The notes beneath the pieces were generated by a model that was given only the letters and a program-made list of their open reading frames with translations, searched no databases and was not told where the DNA came from. From assembly GCA_964304625.1 (NCBI GenBank), contig OZ199838.1, positions 4,588,001-4,652,000 on the forward strand: 64,000 nucleotides of DNA, read 5' to 3'. Shown piece after piece: positions 12,323 through 24,425 of the stretch (positions within the stretch are counted from its first letter, which is position 1; each line of letters begins with the position of its first letter). Made by a program: the position numbers and the translations under genes. The DNA comes from Kudoa neothunni (Eukaryota; Cnidaria).

Positions 12323-14897
12323 GTAATAATACGATCTTCTGTAGCCTGTCCTTTTCTATTTTCTCAATTCAACCAAAATCCATTTCAAAGAATATGAACA
12401 CATTTTAATCGATGGTCGAATGTTTCCCTTATAATATACATTTGAAAATATATTTTCTCTTATGATTAATTTGAAGAATAAACATATTCAATAGTATATG
12501 CATATAATTTTTATTTTTTCTGAAACCTCCAAGTTCTAAGTTAAATTACAGGATACGTTTAAGCCTTTATATGATTACCATGCAGACTGATACTCATCTG
12601 TATTGTCTTTGATATAAAATTAACAAACTTTTATGTTTCGTTTACATAAATTTAATAAAAATTAATTATTTTATTGGTATAAAGATAAACTGAAAAAATA
12701 CAATTAAATGGTTAAAATAGTCAATAAATAAAAAAACAGAAATTTCTAATTTAAGAATCATCCAGAATATCTACTTTTCTATATAGATTTTTTCTTCATA
12801 TTCTATACATTTTCCCAAATACGATACATCGTGTTGAAATTTATCTATCAGGAAAAACGTCGCATTTAAGTAAGGGGATAAAAATGGCAATGTTATTTGT
12901 ACAAGCTATTAATATCATGACTTACATTTTTTTGGAATTTTAATATTTTTCAAAAAATATCATTAATTTTTTTAAACGAGTAGTTGCTGAAAAAAGACTA
13001 ATTCATAATGGTGATCAATTAAATGAAAAATTAAGAGCGCAATTTTAAAGGCATGTTTAAGATTTCTTATTTAAACTCTGACATATTTCAAACAAACAAA
13101 TTAGGCAATGCTAATTTAGATATGGTTTTCAAATCACAAACAACACTCAGGATACACTGATCTGTTTACTCGTTATGGAGATTATGGGTATGATTATTGG
13201 ATTAGTAGGTTGATCGCCACTTAGAGACCTACGTGAGAACAATTATTATAGATGCGGAAATGGGATGTGAAACCTATAATTAATAATTGCGTTGAAGAAA
13301 TTCAGATTCATAATATGTGTATTTTATTGATAGCTTGTTAATAAATACACGAATTTGAAACGAATATTTGCCAAAATTAGTCAATGTTTATCGTCCAAAG
13401 AGTGAAATGATTGTTATTAATTTAATATATTAGTTTAAATTTCCGCAAATATTACATAATGTTGCCATTAATTTAATCAAGATTTTCGATATAATCAGAG
13501 CTAAATTAGGTCTTGGTAAACAATTGCTCTCTAACTCCATATTAAGATAATTAGGAAACAACAAATATCTACCTAAAATTTACGAGATATATTCGAAGAT
13601 AAATAAAATAATTAGTTTTATAGTGAATATTTGATCGTTGAATTTAACTGCCTAATTTCTGAATCTACTAAGTCATTGACGCGGGATGTTAACGCAAAAT
13701 ACGAATTATGCATCATAGTTGGAATTATAGTTGGGGAAAAAACAATTTATAATCTAATGCCGCAAAGTAGGTGGCTATTAGTAGTATTAACCAATTACGT
13801 CTAAGTTATATCCAAGTAAAGCAGGCAGCTGGGGAAAAACAACTTGAACCTAATCCATTAGGGACTAATCTAAGAGTTGTTATTGATTTTTTATTCATCA
13901 AAAAGGTGATGCGGGTGGTTTTGTTATTGATATGAGTTGGTTACAATATGTGGTGTTATATATTTAAATATCAGGTGTTATCCTACTGAGAATAACGAAT
14001 CATCATGGTTGTAACATAAGGGTAATTAACATTTTTAACGTAGGATTATATTCACGTATTAAACCGCTAAATCCATTAACTAGCTGTAGCTGTTAACTTT
14101 ATTGGAATCTACTTTTGAATATGTTCGAAAAATTTCAAATTTTAAGCAGACCATTTTCCTGTGTTTGCCACCTTTAACCTCCCAAAACAAAAAATTTCTA
14201 TTATCACGTGAACGGATTTAGACAAGCAACAGCTGATTAAAAACGGCAAATTTCTATCTCTCAATAACAACGAAAGTTAAGTACAATAAGGTAAATATTT
14301 ATGTGTTTTTTGATGAAATAGAGTTATTTCGAGTTGAAAGTAATGTTTAAATACCAGCATAATCAACAAATTTATCGAATCAGTTGAATATAATTTAAGA
14401 ATTTTGTTATTTAAAACAATATCACAACAACCTGTAGAATGTTGGTTTGGGTCGTATTGAACGAGGGATCGATAATTAATTTCAATTAGGATACTAAATT
14501 TAATATACCTCTGTATTATTTTAGCTATAACACTATTGGATAGTATTGTATTTGGGATTAATCTAGATCAAATAGAGGTCGTGGCAGCCCTATTAATGTG
14601 GTTATTTTGGATTTGTTTTCGATAAAATTGTTATGATTATTGTTGTCATTGTTCTCTGAGTGAATGTGGTGACACAAAAAGCACCACACTTGAATTGTTT
14701 TTATTTACTCTAAAAAAGAATGCACCGTACGTGATAAAACTATCCAAATCTAGATATTGGCTATATCTATTGCTTAAAATTAGTCTTCGTAATCACATCC
14801 AATTGCTCTAGCCATTAATAGATTAATATTTTGAATAATAATAACGCTAATAGGTTATAATATTTGTTTATGTTTACCGTGTTATTATTTTTTGTAG
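12323..14897. other. putative FOXO intron 1 / upstream region
   Basis: AT-rich DNA without ORFs of note. If the exon at 12280 is not used, this is the FOXO promoter region. No transposon was recognised. Confidence 0.4.
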
Positions 14898-14899
14898 AT

Positions 14900-17256
14900 A
14901 TGAACGAACCAGATGACGTTTCTTCGTCGCCCTACCACACAAACAAAAACAACAATAATAATAATAACACTGACATTTCAAATATTGGTATTTTCGAGGA
15001 AAACAAAAGCTGTACAGATGAAATTTCTACTGAGAAACTTAGACCAATATCGTGGCCGTATAATTCTGGCGCCAATAATGATTGCTCTTTCTTCAAAATT
15101 GATGATCCCCCTATTTCAACACTGAATATTTGTGATAATAATGATGGCAGCCATGTTGATGAGAATTTTAATAATGATGTTCAAAATGATGAGGCTTCCA
15201 ATAAACAAACCCCAACTGCAACCATTATTGATAACATCTATAATTCACAACTGCAATCCAACAGCAACATCAACAATTTTTGCCCAACCAATGTTGATCA
15301 ACCGTCGTCTCAACAACCCATCGAAAGCGAACATTCGCTTTTCGATCTAACATCAAATACTAACTCCTTTAACACATCCTATGATGATGTTGATTATAAT
15401 ATCTCTAATCTTTCGATTACTGCCAACGCTAGCAACGATAACAATTCTGCTAATAATGCTACTAGAAGAATAAACTCAAATATTAAAAAACCACGTAGGC
15501 ATGCATGGGGAAATCTCTCCTACGCTGAAATTATCTCAAAAGCTATTAGTTCTTCGCCAGATCAACGCCTCACGCTTTCACAAATATATGACTGGATGAT
15601 TAAAAATATTCCGTATTTTGCTTCGAAAAGTTGTGCTGGCTCATCAGCTGGTTGGAAAGTTAGTCACATTATTTCAACTGATCTGTATTTCTATCTATAA
15701 ACTGTTTATAGAATAGTGTGCGTCATAATTTGTCTTTGCACGATCGATTTGTTAGGATTCACACACCGCCACCTAACAAATGTTCCTATTGGACTTTGTC
15801 TTCTTTGGTTGATACCACTAGTTTGCAACCCAGAAAAAGCACCAGTTCCATCAAAAGTAACCTCAAAATAAAATTTTTAAGCGGACGTTATTGTTGTTAC
15901 GATGAAAAAGGTTCTAATACTAAAAATCGACCAAAACGATCGAGAAGAAGTGTGCATGTAACCAAAGAGCCATATCTCTCTACAAATAATATCCAAATGG
16001 ATTCGCTACTACACAATCTTATCCCTTCGCATCAATATCAAACTAAAGACCCCGCCTCTAACAACTCAGACAATCATCTAATGAGACCAGTTAGTGATTC
16101 GGTTGTAGTATTTGATGCTAGCACTTCCAAGGATATAATGATAGATCACCATTCGTCGGGATTTGTAAATGGCAACAATGCGTTACAATTTAGTGACAAC
16201 AGCAGTGCAAACAAACAATCCAACAGTGGAACTCATAACGTCAACTCCAGCGACTATGGCTACAGTGATTCTGGTAATTTAATGACTGGTTTTCAGCAAC
16301 TAAAAATGAATTTATTTGTAGTGTTCTATCAACAATTTCAACCCCATCCGCAAGCATGGAACAATCCTTCAGCAAAACCATTGTCAAACGCGATCCACAA
16401 CCCCTTTCTACATATGCAATATCCTCAACATGCTACACCTATCATCGAAACTCATTCCAAAAGTTATTCGCAAGATAATGTAACAACTATTCCACCAACT
16501 GGTTACATAAACCCTCATCAATATTATCAATCATCTACGGGTGATAGCAATCCTGACACTTCGAACAGTAGTAATTAAAAAATGTTCTCATCTAACCATT
16601 GCTTAATAATGTCATCCATTAGTGCAACTCATAGAAAAATCTATTCAAATGAATATTCCAAATATGAATAATTTCGAGCATTTCCTTAGAGCCCCAAACG
16701 ATAACAATTACAATTTCCTGAGTTTCACTCAAGGTGCGCCATGTTACAACAACCCAATAAATAACCATTTAGCTGGAGCTGGGCCTTATCATGATTATGC
16801 TGCCTGTGGTAACATTAATTACAATTATAACAACCTCGCTTGTAATTCAGTCGTAACCTGTACTATTTATAATTTATCATACTAGATCACAGAATTCCTG
16901 AGAGTTATGTTGCTTGCGTTCCTAATGAAGTACCCCTAACAATCAACGCCAATAACACTGGTGTTGATGATATTCATTCCAACAATGAGTATCTTATGAG
17001 CATTCTTAACCAATGCAAATATTTTGGTGAAAACAACCCCAAAACTCAACAACCACCTTATCAAACTTTTGTAAACAATATACCACCACCATCCAATAGT
17101 GTTGGCGATGGGATTCGTGATAGTAGTGGCGGTGACACATTATTTGCAAAAAATTTTATTAGCACAATTCATCAACCCTATACCACCAACAACAACAGTC
17201 ATCAAATTACCGATAAAACACCTCAAGACTCTATTGGCAATAACAACAATTTCTGA
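14900..17256 (+). CDS. FOXO: forkhead transcription factor, FOXO class
   Basis: Exons: (14898) 14900-15658, 15712-16567, 16623-16808 and 16886-17256; all junctions keep frame. The forkhead begins at [18 protein letters not shown], continues [18 protein letters not shown] and SSAGWK, and after the intron [16 protein letters not shown]. The AWGNLSYA and SSAGWKNS signatures are diagnostic of FOXO over other Fox classes. Upstream, KLRPISWP resembles the first AKT site of FOXO proteins (RPRSCTWP), with Ser in place of Thr. After the forkhead is a basic stretch [10 protein letters not shown], a likely nuclear localisation signal. Wing 2 (CSYWTLSS) departs from the usual KSSWWMLNPEGG. Both flanks are Asn/Ser-rich. 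FOXO factors are nuclear effectors turned off by insulin/AKT signalling and control stress resistance and metabolism. Confidence 0.9.
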
Positions 17257-17684
17257 ATTATTCACAAATAAAATTCCCCAAGGTTAATTTATACTGATAT
17301 TTACAAAGATTTTGGTCGGCATTCTCATCTTCCTTTCAGTTGTAGTCGTTAGTTTATTACTTATTTAATAAACCTACGAGAATAGGTTTCCATCGCAATC
17401 CAAAAACTCTTTTTACCATTATTATATTATTTCTATTTCTATGTGTATGTTGATTTGATTTGATTAGATTAGATTGGTTTTCAGTGCTTCTAACAATGAT
17501 TAATCTTTTTTGTTAATTGAGGTTGATGAGGCTCTGTGTCGAATAGATTTCTAATTTACTCGAATCTCTAAATTTCTACTTTATAGTTTAATTAATTTTT
17601 AACGATGCATGGATCCCCTTAACGAATAAATACATGTCAATTTTATAATTCTAATTTTATATTTTTTAATCTGCAAAAGAATTT
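17257..17684. other. FOXO 3' flank
   Basis: Probable 3' UTR with polyadenylation-like AATAAA sites and AT-rich DNA. Nothing else was seen. Confidence 0.4.
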
Positions 17685-17900
17685 TTTGTTCACAAGGTGA
17701 TACCCTTGGCGAAGCTTAGAGAGCTGTGGGATTCCGGCGGGTCTGACCCGATAAACTCCGTAAGTATTGTAGCGAGTAGCAAACAAATGACCCCTAGTCT
17801 CATTTTATTGCGGTTTTGTGGGAGTTTAACCCATTAAACATCATTGTCTCATCTAAGGAGACAACCAGTTCAAATCCTACCCTATAAATTGCGTTAAGTC
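17685..17900 (-). repeat. tRNA-derived SINE, body fragment
   Basis: The reverse complement matches the 3' half of the SINE at 26655-27160: both share the blocks GTTTAATGGGTTAA (here) against GTTTAGTGGGTTAA, followed by a CCACA segment and ending in the CCTTGTG/CCTTGTA tail. The copy is diverged and I could not trace its promoter part with confidence. Confidence 0.5.
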
Positions 17901-18443
17901 TAGGTCCAATAGGATTTTTTATCCAATAAACCCTTCGTAGTCCAAACTTCTAATTAGACCCTCCATAAGTGACTGAATTACGACCGTAATTGAACCCCAC
18001 ATAATACTGAGCTAACAATTAAACAAAACATTCATTAAACCTGGAATACCTGGAACGGGCAATTGTGGTCCACTAGCGAAAAAACACTAATATCTTTTCG
18101 GGTTAATAAGTTATTAATTTCCAATTACGTGAATTTTATTGTGTAAACTTGCTAAATAAATTGTTAAAATATTAGATTGCCAGACTTAGTCAGTTTACGA
18201 ATAAACGAAAAAACAAAAAAAGTTACGTAAACACCTGAGTAGGACCACAGTGGTCCACCTGATATTAATGATCGAATCGTCCTTTGAAACATTAATGAAA
18301 CTATTGAATTCTATAAATGACGTTCTATAATCGAATCTGTATGTAACTGAGTATTTTATAACAAATTATAGTTTAATTTAAGAATATAAAAACGTATAAA
18401 TGAAATTTAAGGTGCGCCATCAATGTGCTGGGAAACGTCTAAA
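17901..18443. other. flank of the piggyBac relic
   Basis: Contains a pair of GTGGTCCAC-like words near 18068 and 18250 in opposite orientation, possibly part of the piggyBac subterminal region. No TTAA-bounded terminal repeat could be fixed. Confidence 0.3.
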
Positions 18444-20144
18444 ATGAGTTCTGCTAGAGAAATTAATTTTCATGAAGCTTAAGATGAAAGCGTAAATGAA
18501 CTGGTCAATAATGAGGATGATTGTGATGTAAATGACAGCAACAAAAGTATTGAAGATTCTTCAGAAATCTCTTGTGGCGTGTCAAAAGACGGAGAAAAGT
18601 GGTGCAAATCTCCAACAATAACTGAGAGGAGAGTGACACAGGAAAATATATACAAGGGAAAGTCAGAATTTTCCAAAGAAGAAAGACTTTTAGGACTGAC
18701 TCCATCGAGAGAATTTAGTAATTTCTTGAACCCTTTTTATACTAGATGAGATCGTATGTTGCACAAATATGTTAATCAAGCTAGAAAAACCCCACATAAA
18801 AAAATTGATTTGGGTGTAGTCATACTTATTGGTGTGATGAATGGGAAGAACGAGAATATTAGAAAGTTCCGGAGTGAAAATTACGGTCTATCACCCATAA
18901 TAAAAAAATATCCAGAAATCGCTTCGAAAAAATTACTTCTTCTATTAGATTTGATACTAGACGTAGCAGAAATCGTGATGACAAATTAGCTCTAATTAGA
19001 AATATTTTTGACTGCGTCATAAAGACATGCAGGGATAATTACAACCCATCCTCTCAGTTGACCGTTGACGAATAGCTTGTAACATTTAGAGGACGATGTC
19101 CCCTCAAAAAGTTTATTCCATAAAAGCCTGGTAGGTATGGAATCAAAATCTGGGCGTTGTGTAATGCGACAAATGCTTATCTATGTCATGCAAAAATATA
19201 TATTGGCAAGGAAAATGAAGTAGTTGAAAATAACCAGGGCGAAAATGTAATGAAAGATCTAATGCAACCATATTTAAACATAAATCCAAATGTAACCACA
19301 GATAATTGTTTCACTACGTTATCGTTTGCAAGGTATCTTATTTCACATAAGACTCCTATTGTTGGAACAGTAAGAAAAAATAAATCGTTTCTTGTTCCCG
19401 AATTCCAGTCACCGAAAGGTACAGAAAATAAAATAAAATTTCTTTTCCAGGACAAATATACTCTGGTGAGGTTCAACCGGAAGAAAACAAATCGGTAATT
19501 CTTTTAAGCTCTTAACATCGAAATGTTGAGATAAACAAGGAGATCAACAAGCATGAAATTGTAATGTATTACAATTCAACCAAAAGTGGCGTCGATACCT
19601 TAGTCCAGCGCTTCTCAACTAAACCTGGACTAACACCCTCATTTGACGTCAAAACGAAATTCGTACCCCCTTTGCATACGATAAGGCGTAACTGACTCAA
19701 AATTTCTCAAAAATTATTTTCAATTTTTATCGGATCTCGCACCCCCAGTTGGGAACCCCTGCTCTAGAACATATTATCCGTTGCTATTCCACCAAGCAAG
19801 CTACTCATCATTGGCCGATGGCAATTTTTTTCAATATAATTGATATAAATGCCTAAAATGCTTCTATTTTGTATATTAATAGAAATCCTCAGTTCCATCG
19901 AGCTAATAAAAAGCAATCAATAAGCAAACCTTGAAAATGCTTGCCGAAGAGTTACTTGGAGATGACGGTACTGCCAAATCAATCCAGACTAAAAAAACGG
20001 AATATTTTTCCTGAGGAGGTTTGTGTCGCGTCTATTCTGTGGTTACAAGGAAAAAATAGAATATCTTGTACAAAATGCCGACAATACGTTTGTGAGAACT
20101 ACCGAACGAATATTGTAGAATGTGATACATGTCATTACAATTAA
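18444..20144 (+). pseudogene. piggyBac transposase relic (PGBD-like)
   Basis: Pieces in several frames spell out a piggyBac transposase: an acidic N-terminus (18476-18750), EIVCCTNM before the catalytic region, then an open piece (19157-19498) with KIYIGKENEVVENNQGENV and TTDNCFTTLSFARYLI and KTPIVGTVRKNKSF, then MYYNSTKSGVDTL, CYSTKQATHHWPMAIFFNII, and last a Cys-rich C-terminal finger (CTKCRQYVCENYRTN, CDTCHYN). These follow the DDE-type piggyBac family order. The gene is broken by several stops and frameshifts and by a hAT MITE inserted between GVDTL and the CYSTK block, so it is inactive. Live piggyBac enzymes excise and insert precisely at TTAA. Confidence 0.85.
19606..19761. mobile_element. 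hAT MITE, 156 bp, inside the piggyBac relic
   Basis: Begins CAGCGCTTCTCAACT and ends CAGTTGGGAACCCCTG. It is the inverted relative of the element at 39026-39202, sharing GGATCTCGCACCCCCAGTTG and the GCATACGATAAGG block. The flanks (CCTTAGTC and CTCTAGAA) look like a decayed 8-base target duplication of hAT type. It splits the transposase frame of the piggyBac relic, so it arrived later. Confidence 0.75.
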
Positions 20145-22832
20145 AATATATTCATTATATATTTGAAATTTTTTTCTTCTTTATTAGACGTTTAGGCTTT
20201 TTTCTATATATAAAAACATTTTAAATATTCAACATTTTGAGAATACAATGATTTTTATAAAAATAAATTCACGTTTGAGGGGATATTTTGGTAAATAGGA
20301 CAGTTTATGTTATTTTCAGCTATTTTGATTCTGAGTCTAATTAAAAGGTTTCAAAGTGAAATTTTAAGTATTTATAAAGTTTCGTTTTAAATAAACGTAT
20401 TTCAATTTAATTAACAATCCATTTCTGGCAGAAAATTTTGACCGATGCAAGAATCTTATTACATACTAGCGCTAATACCCCACCTTGCCTGATACGATGT
20501 GATGGAAAATTTTAACTTTTAGGTTTATTTTTGGATGGAGAAATTCTATAGAAGATTTAATCTAATTGGCACGTTAGGCCCTGTAAATTTTAATTTTCTA
20601 TTTTAATTGTTGCATTTTAAAGCTTGTCATTATTTTTGCAATTTGATGACTTAGAAAAACAAAATTATGCAAGAATTTCCCATTCTAACACAAATAGAGG
20701 TATTGAGGGAAATTAAGGGGTATTTTCAAGTTTATTTTACAAATTACTGATCAAAAATACAATGACCTTAATTTTATGAGCAATTTAATTAACGATTAAA
20801 GTTCAATTATTCACAAAACAAAATCATTAAGTAACCTAAATAAGACTTCCAGTTCGTTTAAAAATTTTGCGACACAAATTAATCCTTCTAGTTATTAAAT
20901 TTATTATTAGTCTACAAACGATAATAAAATTAAATTAGACCAACTTTAGATGTGTCAGAAATAAAAATATTAATTGTTACTCATTTTTTGCGATTTTTTA
21001 AAGGATGTTAATGAGGTTTTAATAATCTGTGAGAGATAACTTACGTACTCATTATTTTAACATAATTTCCCAATTTTTAAATGATTGAAACCTTTCTTTT
21101 TGATAAAATTATATAAATTATATTATCAAATGTAGAAACTTACCGAATTAGTTATGTCAGCTGTTTTGCAAGAAAGTTTAGGAAAACCAAAAAATGAGTA
21201 AAGACTTATCGGAAAGACGAATATAGTTTCAATCTCAATCGATATATTTGATAAAAATAAATTTTCACGTCTCAGGAATTCCAATGGAGCATAATTTCCA
21301 TTTAAGAAGTCACCACAAAAATTTAATTATTTGAAAACGATACACACATCTTACATCGTTTTTAGAATACGTATAGTGGCCAAAATTATTCCAACGTGGC
21401 AACAACTTATAATCTCAAATTATGTGTTATATTTAAATTGATCGTAATCTTTTTCGATTAACTATATCCATAACGCTTGGAAAGTGAAAATACATCCTAA
21501 ATAATTTGGTTATGCTTAAAATTTTAAGGGAAATGCTACATCTCTTGTAAATGTGACGTTAATAGTTTTATTTGTCTTAAAATTACTCCGAATAGGCATA
21601 CTTAATATTTTTAAAACATTCTATACCATAATTAACAGATTCTGTTTGTGTATGATGAGTAAAAGTTCATTCTAATTGAGTAAAACTCTGAAGTGAACAA
21701 ACATTAAATACTTTGCAGGTATTTTAATCTAGTAATTGATGTAATCAACCAGAAATTTCCTTAGTTCTGACTGTGGTATTTATTATATTTATACTTCCAA
21801 GTAGATGAACGATTTTTGAATGGTATCATTCATTCAAATATAAACTAAAAGCAGTATTTAAAGAAAGTTTCTCCGTGACACATGAGTACTGCTGCAAACA
21901 CACACTGACAAACATAAGAGCTTGCTATATATAGTAGATATATTTTTGAGTGTTACTAAATAATAAAATTAAACCGAAAATTTCGTCATTAACTCAAACA
22001 AAACTAGGACTAAAACGATTCCGATTATATCGGAGTAATAATTACGTCCATCTGTTGCAATTTTTCATTTTAAAGCATTCTTTTAGTACGATTTTTTTAT
22101 GTGAATAGTCGCACAAAACAAGAAACGAAAATGAAGAAGATAGTGATTTATATATCCCCGCATTGATCAGTTATGCCTAAAATTCGCATACACTCCACCA
22201 AAGTTTTATCACATTCCACGTCGGTAAATATTGGATGAATAATTCAGTGACATCGAGGAGGTAAAGGGTCGTGACTTCAGTAAAGCATATTCATCGGCGC
22301 TCGAGAAAATAACTTGATAAAATAAATTTAACTTAATCGTTTTTTCTTGGTGTATCAAGGGACTAATAATCAGTCTCGCAAAACTCCTAATATATATTTA
22401 TAATTATACCAAATGTATTTTTAGCTTAATATTTCTTCAAGTGGTGTAAAAAGGAGAATGCAATTCAAAGTAAATTTTACCGAGTAAACAAACTATACAC
22501 CAATTGGATAATAAATATGTATTTAACAAATAGAAAATAATTTTTAAAATATTTAAAAGTCCAATTATATTTTAGAAAGCTCTCAAGTATAAGCGTATTG
22601 GCAGTGAATTATGGATTCCTATCACACGAGTGGTATAACGTAGTCTTCTGAAGTTAAATATCGTAACGAATTCACTGAAAACATAAAAATCAGAATTTTA
22701 ATTTCATAAACGATTTGAATTTGTAGAAATTTAATGGAATAAAACAAACGTTTCGCAACACCCAAGGTGAAAAAAATCTTCTTCGTCACTCATCGGGAAG
22801 GCCACGTTAGACATTCGGTTGAAGCTTCCGGA
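20145..22832. other. intergenic, nothing recognised
   Basis: About 2.7 kb of AT-rich DNA with no ORF above chance. It includes the RPS8 promoter region at its right edge. No repeat shared with the rest of the window was recognised. Confidence 0.45.
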
Positions 22833-23605
22833 ATGGGTATGTGTTTCACAACTGTTCTGTCCATTAACACTTTCAATGATTTCTTTTAACTTTGTTAGGT
22901 ATTTCAAGAGATTCACTTCATAAGAAAAGAAGCACTGGAGGATGTAAATCCATCTACATGAAGAAACGCAAGCATTGTCTTGCCAGACCAAAAACTCTTA
23001 CCAAGGTGATTCACAATTTCTATTGTTATTCTTCGCAATTTATCATTGATTCAGATTGGAGCTAAAAGAGTTAGAATTGTTCGTACCAGAGGAGGCCACG
23101 AAAAGAAAAGAGCTCTACGACTGGACTCTGGTAATTTCAGTTGGGGTTCCGAATCCATCACTAGAAAGGCTCGTATCACCGACGTAGTTTATCATCCTTC
23201 CGATAACGAATTTATCAGAACCAAAACTGTCGTCAGAAATTCTATTGTACAAATCGATGCCAACCCATTCAAAAACTGGTATCAGTCCTACTACAATGCA
23301 TCCATCGGTAAAAAGAAGGACACTTCTACTGACGCAACCGCTCCTAAAACCATAGGAAAAAAAGCTCAAGCCAAATTCGAACAACGACAAAAACACGCCA
23401 AAGTTGAGTCAGCCGTCGAGGACCAATTTGTTTTCGGAAAACTCTATGGTATAACAGCTATATGATAAATATCTAAATTTGATGTTGTTTCGCAGCTTGC
23501 ATTTCATCCAGACCTGGACAATGTGGTCGTGCTGATGGATATATTCTTGAAGGAAAAGAACTTGAATTTTACCTCAAGAAAATCAAATCTAAGAAGAACA
23601 AATAA
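22833..23605 (+). CDS. RPS8: 40S ribosomal protein S8 (eS8)
   Basis: Four exons: 22833-22836 (ATGG only), 22899-23005, 23055-23448, 23496-23605; 204 residues against 208 in human. The protein starts [16 protein letters not shown] and keeps [45 protein letters not shown] and the C-terminal [19 protein letters not shown], all eS8 hallmarks. Exon 1 contributes just the start codon plus one base, a split typical of ribosomal protein genes. It is a structural protein of the small ribosomal subunit. The introns are 62, 49 and 47 bases. It looks intact and functional. Unusual: [15 protein letters not shown] has drifted from the usual GKRKPIRKKRKFELG. Confidence 0.96.
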
Positions 23606-24425
23606 CTCTATATTGTAGCAGTAGCTCTCAACGCTGTCATTATTTTAGCATATACATTCTTTTTGTTGCGTTGTAAGCCATCAAAACATAATCACTAAAT
23701 CAATTAGTAATTCTAGTTTTTGAATTGACTAATCGGGTCTTCTTATGATGGTGTTGTTGTCGCTAATCCGCATAGTTTTTATTTTTAGTTTATCATTAGT
23801 TCATGCGTGCTTAATTTTCTTAATTCCTGTCCAAATTTACGCATTAGCAGCGAGAAACTTAATACAAATTCCTTAGGGAGAGTTATTCAGTCAGCCCGAA
23901 ATGTTCATAACATTTAAGGTTGTTTTCAGTTCGATTAAGTATTGCATTTTTTTAAAAATATGAAGGTTTTTTGTTAATGCACTATAACTTTTAGTATAGC
24001 AATAACCATTCTTTGAAGGGCGTTAAGAAGTATTTGGCCGGGGCTTCCCAACTAAGATGTGCGAACAAGGGCCATGAAGGTTCGGTCATGGTCATTTCTA
24101 GAACAGTTCTCAACGTTGCAAACCATTTTTTAGATTAACGTGTTAATTTTTTGCGCATAAGAAAATTTGCACGAGTTTAAAAATAGGACGGGTTAAATCT
24201 TATATAAGATATTCATGTCTTAGTATGAATGTGGTTATGCCACGTAAATAATATTCAAATGCCACTAGTTCTGGCGATATTTAATTATTGCTGACCCGCC
24301 GCTTCACTCTTAATGGTCATAAATAAATATGGTGGATTCCAAAAAATAAAATCTGTATGTTGCTTGAGAATACGAGCCACTGAGATTAAAAATTCACATT
24401 GCGCATGCGTACATGTCATCTAGGA
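23606..24425. other. RPS8 3' flank
   Basis: 3' UTR and AT-rich DNA. At 24044-24180 a piece beginning GGGGCTTCCCAACTAAG resembles a hAT MITE end, but no partner end was found. Confidence 0.35.

Noticed and set aside
14913-15350. Alternative-frame ORFs overlapping FOXO
   Set aside because: Poly-Ile/Met frames produced by AAT/AAC repeats of the Asn-rich FOXO N-terminus.
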